A DNA stretch of 54,695 bases, taken from Micromonospora sonchi (GTDB taxonomy: Bacteria > Actinomycetota > Actinomycetes > Mycobacteriales > Micromonosporaceae). The position numbers and the translations under genes are program-made. Shown piece after piece: positions 29,971-39,700 of this stretch. Within the stretch, counting starts at the first letter, position 1; each line of letters opens with the position of its first letter. Under the pieces are notes generated by a model that had not been told where the DNA came from, made no database searches, and saw only the letters and a list, made by a program, of their open reading frames with translations. Location: the NCBI RefSeq assembly GCF_014646235.1, contig NZ_BMNB01000039.1, positions 1-54,695 of the forward strand, given 5' to 3'.

Positions 29971-30933
29971 ATGCCGAGGGTGGAGACCCAACTTCTGGAG
30001 GTGTTCCGGGCCGTCGCGCGCCACGGCTCGATCACCGCCGCCGCCCGCCAGCTGCGCTTCACCCAATCGGCCGTGTCGAGGCAGATCGCCGCCCTGGAAG
30101 CGGACATCGGGACACGACTGTTCGACCGACTACCGCGGGGCGTGACGCTCAGCGAAGAAGGGCGCATCCTGTTGCCGCACGCGGAGGCGCTACTCGACCG
30201 GCTCGCGGCCGCCCGACGAGACCTCGACGAACTACGCGGCCTGGGCAGCGGCCGGCTGCGCGTCGGCGCGTTCCCCACCGCCGTCGCGGCACTGGTGCCC
30301 CGTGCCCTCGCGTCGTTCCGCACCGCGTACCCGCAGGTTGCGTTGTCGCTGGTGGAGGGGATGACTCCGGCACTCCTGGATCGCCTGACCGCCGGCGAGG
30401 CCGACGTCGCCGTGGTGAGCGCGTCACCGACGGCCCAGACCTCATCCGCCGGGCAGGTTGACGCCCTCGCGGCGGGTACGTCGCCGGCTCTGCAGATCGA
30501 TCCCGCGCGCTTCGACCTGCACCATCTGGTCGACGAGCGACTGCTGGTCGCGGTCTCGCACGACCACCGGCTCGCCCGCCGGCGCACGGTGCGGCTGGCG
30601 GAACTGGCCGACGACCCGTTCATCGTGGGCTCGGCGACCGACGAGGAGAACCTGCTGCGGGCCAGCGTGCCCAGCGGCTTCCAACCGCGCGTCGACATCG
30701 TCGCCGCAGAATGGACCGGCAAACTCGGCTGTGTCGCGGCCGGGCTCGGCGTGGCCCTCGTTCCAGCCCTGGCCGTACGGGGAACACCCGCCGACATCAC
30801 GTTGCTGAGCCTGCACCCCAGCGACGAGTCCATCCGGCGGATCTTCGCCGCCACCGTCGTCGGACGGTCCCGGCCGCCTTCGGTCAGCCGATTCCTCACT
30901 CACCTTCAGCAGGCCGCACGCGCATTCGGCTGA
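29971..30933 (+). CDS. LysR family transcriptional regulator
   Basis: About 320 residues. The N-terminal winged helix has LEVFRAVARHGSITAAARQL, then RFTQSAVSRQIAALEADIGT and LFDRLPRGVTLSEEG. The C-terminal effector domain is of the periplasmic-binding type (GRLRVGAFPTAVAALVPRAL). Starts are ATG 29971 or GTG 29980. Divergent from the dehydrogenase-RidA pair, which it probably controls. Confidence 0.92.
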   Translation: MPRVETQLLEVFRAVARHGSITAAARQLRFTQSAVSRQIAALEADIGTRLFDRLPRGVTLSEEGRILLPHAEALLDRLAAARRDLDELRGLGSGRLRVGAFPTAVAALVPRALASFRTAYPQVALSLVEGMTPALLDRLTAGEADVAVVSASPTAQTSSAGQVDALAAGTSPALQIDPARFDLHHLVDERLLVAVSHDHRLARRRTVRLAELADDPFIVGSATDEENLLRASVPSGFQPRVDIVAAEWTGKLGCVAAGLGVALVPALAVRGTPADITLLSLHPSDESIRRIFAATVVGRSRPPSVSRFLTHLQQAARAFG

Positions 30934-31093
30934 GCTCGTGGCCGAGCAGGACGCGGCGACCTCAAGATCGCCTGCGCCTGGCGAGTGTCCGGCTTGTCGG
31001 TGCGGTCGTTCGTCCGCCAGAGGGGCCTGTGCGACGCGGGACAGATCCTGCGCTAAGCTGTACCGGCCGCCGCGGGAGACCTTGCGGCGGCAT

Positions 31094-31170
<77 letters not shown>

Positions 31171-31183
31171 GAAGTTGCAGGTC

Positions 31184-31218
31184 AGAGCCGGTTTCCTGGA
31201 GATCAGGGGACCGGCTCT
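31184..31218 (+). terminator. terminator after tRNA-Pro
   Basis: AGAGCCGGT pairs with ACCGGCTCT across a 17-nt loop, followed by TGATCGTTTGTTG. It starts 13 bp after the tRNA CCA. Confidence 0.75.
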
Positions 31219-31610
31219 TGATCGTTTGTTGCTCATTTGTTGCTCGTCCTGAGCCTCAGTTGCTGACACGTACCGGCACGGCGGATACCCAGGCGGATCA
31301 ACCGATCTAGGTTGGCCGGGCGTGCTGCGGCCGATCGTGTTCAAACGGGTCTGGCGCAAGGAGCCACGAGGCTGGGTGGTCCTCGTGTCTGGCCGGCAGC
31401 GCGGTCGAGCGCTGCGTGTGCTGCGGCCGTGCCGGAATCGCCGCGCAAGGAGCAGGTTGGCCTCCCCTCGAGGATGCACCGGTGCCCGAAGCCGGTTCGT
31501 CACGTACACCAAGCGGGCTACCGGCGAAAAGACGCCGAGATCGAGAGCTCTGGCCAGAGCTGCAACACCCTTGAGACCCGGAGCCGACGCAGGTTTGCCT
31601 GCTGAGTGGT
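31219..31610. other. gene-free stretch between tRNA-Pro and CRISPR array
   Basis: About 390 bp without a convincing gene. It holds a short direct repeat (TTTGTTGCTC twice at 31224-31243). Reading frames across it have no recognisable domain and run into the tRNA or the CRISPR array. Since the array appears to be read leftwards, this would be its leader-distal flank. Confidence 0.5.
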
Positions 31611-32040
31611 CGTGGCGTCCCTGGTAGGGGCGATGAGGACGAGCGCCCATCCCACGTCCAGGCGGTGACGCTGCCAGTTGCGATCCCTGGTAGGGGCAAT
31701 GAGGACAGGACGGCTTCTCGTGCGGCCTGTGGGTGGTCGCCGCGTTGCGCTCCCTGGTAGGGGCGATAAGGACTCGACGCCGACCGAACCAACGGCGACG
31801 AGGGCGACATGTTGCGATCCCTGGTAGTAGGGGCGATGAGGACCACCTCCCACCGGCCGGACCCGTCCATGTGCTGCTGTTGCGATCCCTGGTAGGGGCG
31901 ATGAGGACCGCGACCCCAACCGGACCGCCGTCCGGACCTACCTGTTGCGATCCCTGGTAGGGGCGATGAGGACACGGCATGGCGGAGATCGGCAAGCCGT
32001 ACGTGTGGGGGTTGCGATCCCTGGTAGGGGCGATGAGGAC
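31611..32040 (-). CRISPR. CRISPR array 1, seven repeats and six spacers
   Basis: Repeats of 30 bp on the plus strand begin GTTGCGATCCCTGG and end TAGGGGCGATGAGGAC. They lie at 31611-31640 (degenerate), 31677-31706, 31744-31773, 31811-31843 (33 bp), 31879-31908, 31944-31973 and 32011-32040. The spacers are 35-37 bp and all different. CCCT/AGGG gives a short internal dyad. Read on the minus strand, the repeat starts GTCCTCATCG and ends GGATCGCAAC, as many repeats do, and the degenerate copy then falls at the leader-distal end. Both points favour leftward transcription with the leader after 32040. No cas gene is adjacent. Confidence 0.95.
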
Positions 32041-32373
32041 CCCAGCCTTAAGTCCCTGGTCACGGGCCCTCTGACTGGCCAGTCGCGTACTCAATTTGCA
32101 GCGAACCTCCGGTAGTGCAATCTACCCCGGCGTGTCGCCGCAACCGCCAAGATCACAAAATGTCCGAGGGCGCAGGTTGAGACCGCCCCCACTCCTGCCG
32201 CTGGCCGTTCGTGCCGGGCGGGAACGTGTAAACAAGCATCCTGCCGTACGAGGCGTCGATCAACTTGCCAACGGCAGGCGTACCGAGCGGCCGAGTTGCA
32301 TGTCGCGCTTCGACCATCTGTATTCAGCAGGCTGACCGCAATCTTTATCAACCGAGGCCAAGCCGTATTGGTT
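32041..32373. other. gene-free stretch, probable CRISPR leader side
   Basis: About 330 bp between the array and the relaxase stop. It has lower GC than its surroundings (for example AATCTTTATCAACC) and no credible gene. If the array is read leftwards, this is where its leader and promoter would lie. Confidence 0.4.
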
Positions 32374-33906
32374 CTAGACCGCGCGACCCTTGGGATAGCC
32401 CTGTCTTGGCGGCGTCGGGGGAGGTGCGGCGGTGCGTTGGACTGCTGGCAGAGAACGGGAGGCCTCCGTGATTGCGCGGAGGCTTTCTGCGGCTTGTCGA
32501 GCTGCCTGAGCCTGATGAATTCTCTTCTGGGCATCGCGAAGGTTGGCCAGGTTGTCCGCGATCATCGACAGGCGTAGGACGAGTTGCAGAGCGGCGACGG
32601 CGTCGTCTTCGTTGGTGAGCCGGCCAACCGTCGAGATGAGTCTGGACATGGATCGGAGTTGGATGGTCGCCGGGTGAAGACGGCCGGGGTGGCGCCAGTG
32701 TGTCTCGCGTGCCGCCCGGTCGAAGGTTTCGGAGGCGTTGGTGAGCGGCCCGCCTTTACGGCCTTCGAACGCGCGCGCTGTTGATGCCAAGACATCGGCT
32801 GCGGCTTCGGCGAGGGCAGCGATGCCGTCCTCGTCGGTGTCTCGCTGAGCAGCGAGGTGATGGGCGCCCTCGTCTGCGGCTGCCGTCGCCTGGCGGAAAA
32901 CGGTGCTCCGGTACTGGTGCCGCGGACGCCCTGGGTCCTGTGCGTTGACGCGCGGCATTGTGCCGGGGCCGGGTTCCCAACGTCGCCGTAGCTGCGGGAG
33001 GGTGAGGTCTGGGGCGAGTCTGCCACCGCCGTACCAGACGGTGTCGCCGGTGCTGGTGCGGTGGTCGGGCAGGCCGACGGCGTAGCCGGTGACCTCGTCC
33101 GGGTGGATGGTGCTGTACCGGAGCCGTACGAGGACACCGGCGGCCTGGAGCCGGCTGATGAAGTCGTTTTCGTCGGTGGCGGCGGCTGCGGTTGCGCGTA
33201 CCTCGCGGCGGAGTCTGTCCCGGGGGATTTCGGGGCGGCGTTGGCGGCGGGTCTTGTTCTGTTCTGCGGCGGTGGGCCGGCGGTGGCTGGTGCGGTCGAC
33301 TGGGCCGACCTGGTGGAGGCCGTAGCGTTGTTCGAGGTCGCGGGCAGCGGTTTGGGCTTTGAGGCGTTCGTTCCAGGCCCAGACGGTGGCGCCGTCCTGG
33401 CGGACGAGGGTGGCGACGATGTGAATGTGGTCGTGGGCGTGGCGGACCGCTACCCAGCGCACTGCGTCCGGGTCGCCGTGCGGCGCAATGCCGACGGCGG
33501 CGACCATCTCGGTGGCGATGTGGGCCCATTGACTGTCGCTGAGGATCCGGTCGGTGATGTGGTTGCGGACCGAGGCGTGCCAGACGAATTTCTGCGGAGG
33601 GTTCCTGCCGGCGCGGACCGGCTGTTCGAGCAGGCGAGCCAAGTTACGAACATCGTGGCGGCCGGATGGGCGCAGTGGGGGTGCGAGGGACGACAGATAA
33701 TCAGGTCCGGACCAGGCGGCGACGAGGCGAGGGTTGACGTGTTCCTCGTTCTTGCCGGGACCGAACAGGTAGCGAAGCAAGCCGCTGATGTTCGTGCCGC
33801 GAGGGTGGATGGCGGGGATCAGCGCAGCCTCTGGTGGATATCGGCCACGACGGCGTCGAGGCTGTCGATCGCCCGTTCGCACCGTTTGACGGCGTGGTTG
33901 AGCCAC
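32374..33906 (-). CDS. relaxase / mobilization nuclease
   Basis: Up to 510 residues. The relaxase N-terminus reads LIPAIHPRGTNISGLLRYLF with a candidate nicking Tyr, and the metal-binding triad motif is AVRHAHDHIHIVATLVRQDG. A long helical, Arg-rich C-terminus follows. Such proteins nick plasmid or ICE DNA at oriT and lead strand transfer. The true start is uncertain: GTG 33906 and GTG 33882 both overlap mobC, while conservation begins at a CTG (33822) overlapping the mobC stop by 4 bp. It forms a module with mobC directly upstream. Confidence 0.85.
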   Translation of the reverse strand: MAQPRRQTVRTGDRQPRRRRGRYPPEAALIPAIHPRGTNISGLLRYLFGPGKNEEHVNPRLVAAWSGPDYLSSLAPPLRPSGRHDVRNLARLLEQPVRAGRNPPQKFVWHASVRNHITDRILSDSQWAHIATEMVAAVGIAPHGDPDAVRWVAVRHAHDHIHIVATLVRQDGATVWAWNERLKAQTAARDLEQRYGLHQVGPVDRTSHRRPTAAEQNKTRRQRRPEIPRDRLRREVRATAAAATDENDFISRLQAAGVLVRLRYSTIHPDEVTGYAVGLPDHRTSTGDTVWYGGGRLAPDLTLPQLRRRWEPGPGTMPRVNAQDPGRPRHQYRSTVFRQATAAADEGAHHLAAQRDTDEDGIAALAEAAADVLASTARAFEGRKGGPLTNASETFDRAARETHWRHPGRLHPATIQLRSMSRLISTVGRLTNEDDAVAALQLVLRLSMIADNLANLRDAQKRIHQAQAARQAAESLRAITEASRSLPAVQRTAAPPPTPPRQGYPKGRAV

Positions 33907-34271
33907 AGCGGCGCCTCGCCGGTGGCGTTGAGCGCTGCGGTCGCCTGGTTGAGGTTGGTGCCAGTCCGCACGACCGCGGTGCGGGCGGCGAACAGTTCCC
34001 GCTGTACGGCGGCAAGCTCTGCTCGGGTGACGCCGGTGCCGGTGATCAGGCTGCCGGGGGCGGTGGTGCCCCTGGCGGCGGCGAGCGCGGCGTTGGCGCA
34101 GAATCCGGTGGGGGTCAGGCCGGTGCGGACAGCTGCGGTGACGATGTCGCGGTGCTCGGTGTCGTCGAGCCGGAGGTTGATCCGGTGCTGTCGACCAGGG
34201 AACCGGTGACGGCGGTCAGCGCCCCGGGGTTTCGGCGCGCCCGGGGTAGTCGATCGCGTCTGGGAGTTCAT
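33819..34271 (-). CDS. mobC: MobC-like relaxosome accessory protein
   Basis: A 150-residue basic protein. The ribbon-helix-helix-like N-terminal half is HRINLRLDDTEHRDIVTAAV, and the family hallmark is the C-terminal half (AARTAVVRTGTNLNQATAAL, where GTNLNQ is typical of bacterial mobilization proteins). It would help the relaxase melt oriT. Its 3' end overlaps the relaxase reading frame, giving a standard mobC-relaxase operon. Confidence 0.83.
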   Translation of the reverse strand: MNSQTRSTTPGAPKPRGADRRHRFPGRQHRINLRLDDTEHRDIVTAAVRTGLTPTGFCANAALAAARGTTAPGSLITGTGVTRAELAAVQRELFAARTAVVRTGTNLNQATAALNATGEAPLWLNHAVKRCERAIDSLDAVVADIHQRLR

Positions 34272-35022
34272 CGCTGGCCGCCTCCACTCGCCGGTCCCTG
34301 CGGTTGGACCGAACTTGCGGCGACGGGGTTACCGGAAGCGCTACGGGTAGCGGGCTGGTGCAGCAGCAGAGGAGGGTAGTCCAGTTCCGCTTCCGGTTTG
34401 ACTCCCGCCGACGCAGGCCGTCGCGATGCCTGCTGTACGCCTTTTTTGCATCCCATTGTGGATGCGGCTCGGCCGATGTCCTGCTGCTGCTCGATGCATC
34501 TGAGTTAAGGTTTCTGCCATTCGTTTTGCCCACTGACCCCGCAGGGTCGGTGGACTTCGGTTGCTGGACGTGTCGGCCGCGCTCGGTCGACACGTCCGGT
34601 GACCGGTACTACAACTTGCTCCCGCCAGCTGCTCCGCCGCTTTAAGCGTCCGCTCGCAGGAGCGTACGGACGTGACGTGTCGCATCCGCGCGAAACTCTG
34701 CGAGTATCCGGGAAAGTCTGCGGGTGATCTGGATCGCCGACGAACTGCTGGCGCTCACCCAGCCCGGCACGAACCACCTACCGCGACCAACGCGGATACA
34801 GCGGCCCAGCATCCCCAAGACCAACCAGCACAGCATCGACCGGCATGATCTTTATGTCGGCGGTGAGACTGACATCATGCCCAGCAGCCTCACCGAGATG
34901 CTCGACGAGCTGGCCGCAGGGAGGGCGACGCCGCCATGCCGAACTGGCTGCGTTCCGCAGCGGACTACTGACTCGCCTGGCGCTAGGCGGCACTCGACGG
35001 GTCGCGATGGCAGAATGATCAT
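34272..35022. other. 750-bp stretch upstream of mobC, possible oriT region
   Basis: No reading frame here has a recognisable domain or consistent codon use. A frame around 34877 (MPSSLTEMLDELAAG) looks like the broken start of a small gene. The stretch contains a perfect 10-bp inverted repeat at 34566-34597 and CCGGTGACCGG next to it. Position upstream of mobC makes it the natural place for a transfer origin. Confidence 0.4.
34566..34597. repeat. inverted repeat, candidate oriT hairpin
   Basis: GGACGTGTCG pairs perfectly with CGACACGTCC across a 12-nt loop, and is followed by the palindrome CCGGTGACCGG. It lies about 300 bp upstream of mobC. An origin of transfer fits the context, but no nic consensus is recognised. 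Confidence 0.4.
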
Positions 35023-35535
35023 GTGTTTGACTTCGGCATCGCCGGCTACCGGCCGCACTGGCTGCACGGGCTGAAGACGGTCAGTACCGCGCACGGTCGT
35101 CGCCTTGCTGGCCTTGCCGGCCGAACCTTGCGCCACGTCTGGCTGGTCTGGGATCTCGGCGCCGACGAATGGTTCGCCGACTGCCCTGTCCTACTTGACT
35201 TCGGAGGCGAGCAGGTCGAGGTCAACCATCAGAAGACCGACGATCTGTCGATCACCTTCAGCAGCATTGACCCGCATCAGCCCCTCACCTGGCCGACCTC
35301 CGATGACTTCCAACTTGCCTGGCGGCCGGAACCGATCGTGCAGCTCGAAGAACTCCGCGGACAAGAGCTGCGCCACGCGAGCCTTCTCCAATGGGCCGAC
35401 GGCACCATGGCCGACGGCAGCGTCGCCCTCGGGTTCGCTTTTGCAGCAGGACACTTGACGGTCTACAACGCGCTCGACGAGAACGGCTTCCTCTTCGGCG
35501 CACCAGGCCGGGACTGGCGCGAGCACGTCCTCTGA
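35023..35535 (+). CDS. hypothetical protein, 170 residues
   Basis: GTG start. A soluble mixed alpha/beta protein rich in Trp and His (MFDFGIAGYRPHWLHGLKTV, then LRHVWLVWDLGADEWFADCP) with Asp-rich turns. No family is recognised; size and composition resemble small immunity-type or conflict-associated proteins, but this is only an impression. It stands alone between the mobilization module and the trypsin-STAND operon and ends in a hairpin. Confidence 0.65.
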   Translation: MFDFGIAGYRPHWLHGLKTVSTAHGRRLAGLAGRTLRHVWLVWDLGADEWFADCPVLLDFGGEQVEVNHQKTDDLSITFSSIDPHQPLTWPTSDDFQLAWRPEPIVQLEELRGQELRHASLLQWADGTMADGSVALGFAFAAGHLTVYNALDENGFLFGAPGRDWREHVL

Positions 35536-35559
35536 ACGCGAGAAGGCGAGTCAGAGGAC
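35527..35559 (+). terminator. hairpin overlapping the stop codon
   Basis: GTCCTCTGA pairs perfectly (9 bp) with TCAGAGGAC, 15-nt loop. The left arm contains the stop codon of the 170-residue gene. Confidence 0.55.
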
Positions 35560-36415
35560 CTACCTCCGCGGCGTCTTGTCGCCTCCGATCAGGATTTTCG
35601 CCTCGGTCATCCGCAACCTTCCGGCGGACCCGGCATGACAGCCCCTGTCTGATTGAGGGCCGCAAGGGGCAGACGTTAACTGCGAATGATCTTGTGGACT
35701 GGTGATCACATCCTTGAGTATCCGCAGCTCAGGTCCGACCCTATCGGTTCTCTCCGAGCTTTTCAGTAACCATCGCCTGTGACCTGGGCTGTGAAATCTC
35801 TCGGTGAGCCCGTACGCCGGGATTTCAGCCACTCAACTTTTCAGTACGCACACCGCCAGCTCGTTGCTGGTCGAGGGGCCACCAACCAGCAATGCCGGCG
35901 GTGACAGCGCAATCTGTCACCGCTGGCGCAGGTGTTTCATGGGTTCGGTCAGCTGCTGCGGTCTCCGTGCGGCTCACGGAGTCGGCGGCGGTCGAAGACC
36001 CGGGCCGCTGCGCTGAAGAGCCGCGCACAGCGAAGGCCGTACCAGTCAGGCGCCCTCGGTGAGCCGCTTCGTTGGCGTTCGCTCGTCTCGTCGTGGGCCG
36101 CCTGGTCACCGCGGCGGCGCACAGCCAGATGACTGGCGCATGGCGCGCACTCATCATGGATGTATATGCCCAGGCGGCAAGCCAGGCGCATAGGCGACCT
36201 ATGAACGGTGGGCTGCCGACGGGCGGTTGGCCCAGGCTGGGCAGGCGACGCGTGTCGGCTACCAGACATGGTTACACCTGGGGCAGCAAGGACATTCGCA
36301 TTAAGGTTGAGATCCCTCGATCTTCCACGTCGCGACAGCACCACTAGAGCGGCCCCCGGTGGCCCTCCGCTGTCCCCTCGGGTTGGGTCGACCACCGGGA
36401 ACCGCGGAGGAGCCC
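35560..36415. other. gene-free stretch before the trypco2 operon
   Basis: About 860 bp with lower and uneven GC. Frames on both strands are short, change composition abruptly and show no domain. It must contain the promoter of the 36416-45151 operon, but no confident -10/-35 pair is assigned. It may include decayed genes. Confidence 0.4.
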
Positions 36416-36712
36416 TTGCAAAAGATTGGCCTGGCCGACGCGATTACGGCCCTACGCGAGGAGCTGACAGCAGCTATCGAGGCGGCAGGGACGGAAAAAC
36501 TCCGTTTCAAGGTCGGCGAGATGAGCGTCGAGTTTGAGATCGCCGTTGAACGCACGTCGGGTGGGCGTGGTGGGCTGAAGTTCTGGGTCGTCGAGGCGGG
36601 AGGGGAACACACCCGCACCGGTAGTCATACCCACCGGATCACCGTGCCGCTCACACCAATACGCGCCGACGGGCGTCCGGTTCTCACTGGAGAGCACCAA
36701 CTGCCGGGCTAG
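36416..36712 (+). CDS. trypsin-co-occurring (trypco2) domain protein
   Basis: 98 residues from TTG 36416, preceded by GGAGGAG. The protein reads IGLADAITALREELTAAIEA, then LRFKVGEMSVEFEIAVERTS and LKFWVVEAGGEHTRTGSHTH, ending RITVPLTPI. That is the layout of the trypco2 domain: a helix then an extended strand set, found beside trypsin-like proteases in predicted conflict systems. It lies 8 bp upstream of the trypsin-STAND gene, so the two are surely co-expressed. Its role is unknown; a regulatory or substrate partner of the protease is the usual proposal. Confidence 0.78.
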   Translation: MQKIGLADAITALREELTAAIEAAGTEKLRFKVGEMSVEFEIAVERTSGGRGGLKFWVVEAGGEHTRTGSHTHRITVPLTPIRADGRPVLTGEHQLPG

Positions 36713-36720
36713 AGGCTGCA

Positions 36721-39700
36721 GTGTTCGATCATCGACGCGCGGTGGAGGTTCTCGCCATCCCGAAGGTGGGGGATGTTGTACCGGGATACGGGTCGGGATA
36801 CAGCATCGGCGGGGGCTTCGTGCTCACGTGTGCGCACATCCTGCCGCCAGACATTGCTACCTACGACGTAGTCCTGCGCGATACGGCCGGCCGCCGACTA
36901 CCTTCGTCCCCCGCGTGGGTGAGCCGAGCGGTCGACTTGGCGATTCTGCGGCTGGCCGATCCGGCGGCACTACCGGAGTCCATGGTGCCGATCCGGGCCC
37001 TCCCTTCGGACACCGGCGCCGCCCGCGTCGACTTCACGATGTACGGCTGGCCACGCGCTGGTGACATCGCCGGAGGGCCAGAAGCACTCCGTCGGGAGCC
37101 GGTGCAGGTCCACGGGGAGATCCGGCTTGCCGAGTTCGCCGGCTCGAAAACCGGGCTGCTCCGACTCCGGCCCGACGAACGCTACCCATCGCTGGACGAC
37201 GGAAGCTACTGGCAGGGGATGTCGGGAGCGGCCGTCTTCTGCCACCACGCGGTGGTCGCGGTACAAGTATCGCAGCCACAACAATCACTCCCTGGCTATC
37301 TGAGCGCACGGCCACTGCTGCCTGACGCGCTTGCCGCGTCCGGTATGGACGGCTTCTCAGGCCTGGAACTACTCTCAAATGCTGGCAACCCGATCGATTT
37401 AAATGCCATCTGTGATGACCTTTCTGGAGAGCGGCAGCGCCATCAGAACACCCTGTTCGGCGCATGGGCGCCGGAGCCCCCTCCCCAACCCGCCGATCCC
37501 CTCCCCTCCTGGTGGCTGAATCCGCGCAACCACGCCGTCCGGTTCATTCACCCGCCCCAGTTCGAGGAGATGCTTCACTGGTGCACGGACGACATTGCTG
37601 AATCCCCGCCCGTCCGGTTGCTTTACGCGCCTGGGGGGACCGGAAAGACGCGGTTCGCTATTGAACTTGCTGCAACTCTCCAAGGGTACGGTTGGGTCGC
37701 CGGCGTCATCTCAGATGAAGATGCCCTCGGCAGCTTTACGCGTCACCTAAGGCCCGCAACCGAGGACGGCATGCGCGTTTTCGCGGCCATTGACTATGCA
37801 GAGACAGGCATTGACCTGCTGAGAGATCTACTGACGAGGCTCGCGGCACTCCGGTCGGTGCTGGTACGCGTTCTATTGCTCGCACGCTCCCACGGACGTT
37901 GGTGGGACGGCTTCGCGATCGGGGCTAGCGCCCACAACATGATGAACCCTGAGCCGTTCTCGCTGACCACCGTTGACCTGAATAATGCCGGCGATATTTT
38001 CCGTACCGCCTACGCCGAATTTCGCTACAAACTGCTTGGCGACCATGGCTCGCAGTGTCCCGACCCTCCCGAACTACCCCGTCCGCGGATCCTCGACCTG
38101 CACGCCGCCGCTTTGGCACATGTCCTAGACGAACGCGCAGGCGAGACGCCAAGGCAGGTTAGCCCACTGGAGTCGGTACTTGCTCATGAACGAAATTACT
38201 GGCGCCTCGCACTACTTCAGGAGGGAATGAAGCCCTATCCTCGACACAGGAGACTCCTCGACCGCTTGCTTGCAACACCCACACTGCATCCGGCACGCAC
38301 ATTCGACGACGCACGCGATGCCGTCAAGAAAGTGATAGGGCCTCAGTCCCTGGCCTCGTCCGCAGACGATCTCACCCGGCTCTTGGCGGTGCTCTATCCA
38401 GCAGACGACGGCAAACATTACTGGCAAGCGATCGTGCCCGACCGCCTCGGCGAGGCGCTGGTGGCCCACACCATCATATCGGCTGACACCACGGACAATG
38501 CTGCTCGAGAATTCATCGAACTCTTCAAGAATGCTAGCGAAGAAACAGCGATTCACGCGCTCACCGTCCTATCGCGCGTCGCAGGCTTCAGCGATCGGGC
38601 GTCATCGGCTGCCGAGTCGTCCGTCCCAGCAGTGACGGAGATTATCCGGCAACTACTCGAGCAAGCGCCAGCCCCGTTCCTACCGGCCGCCGTAGTGGTC
38701 GCCGAATCGATCGGCCGCCCCTCGGAGCTGTCGGAACTCGCTGCCGACGCAACGCGCCCGGTCGAACTGCACGTATTGGATCGTACGGCGAAGCACCTTC
38801 CGCCGTTCCACACAGGTCTCCTCGATTTGGCCGTCAGGGTGGAGCGGGAGCGGGCCGCACGCTTGGAGCGGTACGTCGACGAGACTGAGGGGGGTATCGC
38901 CGGAGCGGACCGCGTGCGTCTGGCCATCGTCTTGAATAACCTCGCGCTGCGCCTCGCCGCCGTGGGCAGGCATACCGAGGCTTATGCCCAAGCCGGCCGA
39001 TCGTTACGGATAAGCGCGGACGCAGCTGGTGTCCCCGACGTGCAGTTGCTGGCCGCAAAAGCGGCGGCCTTAGACACGCAGGCTCGACTGTCGGCCGCCA
39101 CAGGCATCCACGATCAGGCAGTCCAAACCGCTGAGCAAGCGGTCGCCATCTACCGGGCTTTGAGCGCCGAGGACCCAGCGACCTGGGTGCCCCACCTGGT
39201 AACAACACTCCATAACCTGGGTGTGCAGCAGGCTTCGTCCGGCCTGCGCCGTGATGCGTTGGCCGCGATCGAGGAAGCAACACTGCTGTACTGTCAGCTC
39301 TCGGCCAGCTCTTCAGTTTGGAAGGGGGAGCTAATCTCCGCCCTCAACTCCCTCGGGGATCTGCTTGCCCAACTAGGACTTTCGGCGGAGGCTCTGACGA
39401 TCTCCGTCGAGGCAGAACGGCTCGCTCGTGTAAGCGCGGAGGAGAGTCCAGCGGTATGGCTGCCGGACCACGCTAACGCCCTCAATTGGCTGAGTATCCG
39501 CCTTGCGGCGCTGGAACGGTACGACCAAGCCGCGGCAGCCAGCTCGGAGTCTGTCGAGCTTTATCGGCGGCTAGTGGATGTGAACCCAGCCGTCTGGCGT
39601 GGAGAACTGGCCACGGCGCTGAACAACCTGGCCCTGCGGCAAAGCGACCTGAACCAGCACATTCTTGCGTTGCAGAGTGCTCGCGAGGCCGTCGACATTC

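Noticed and set aside
31641..32010. Self-targeting CRISPR spacers
   Set aside because: By eye no spacer of either array matched another place in the window. A systematic search of spacers against the whole genome and phage/plasmid sequences would be decisive but was not possible.
34216..34593. 125-codon minus-strand frame upstream of mobC
   Set aside because: Low complexity (LLCCCTSPLP), overlaps mobC start, no RBS and no domain; more likely the oriT/promoter region.
35949..36395. 148-codon minus-strand frame before the trypco2 gene
   Set aside because: Composition is Arg/Ser/Pro-rich with no domain; it would run into the promoter region of the conflict operon.
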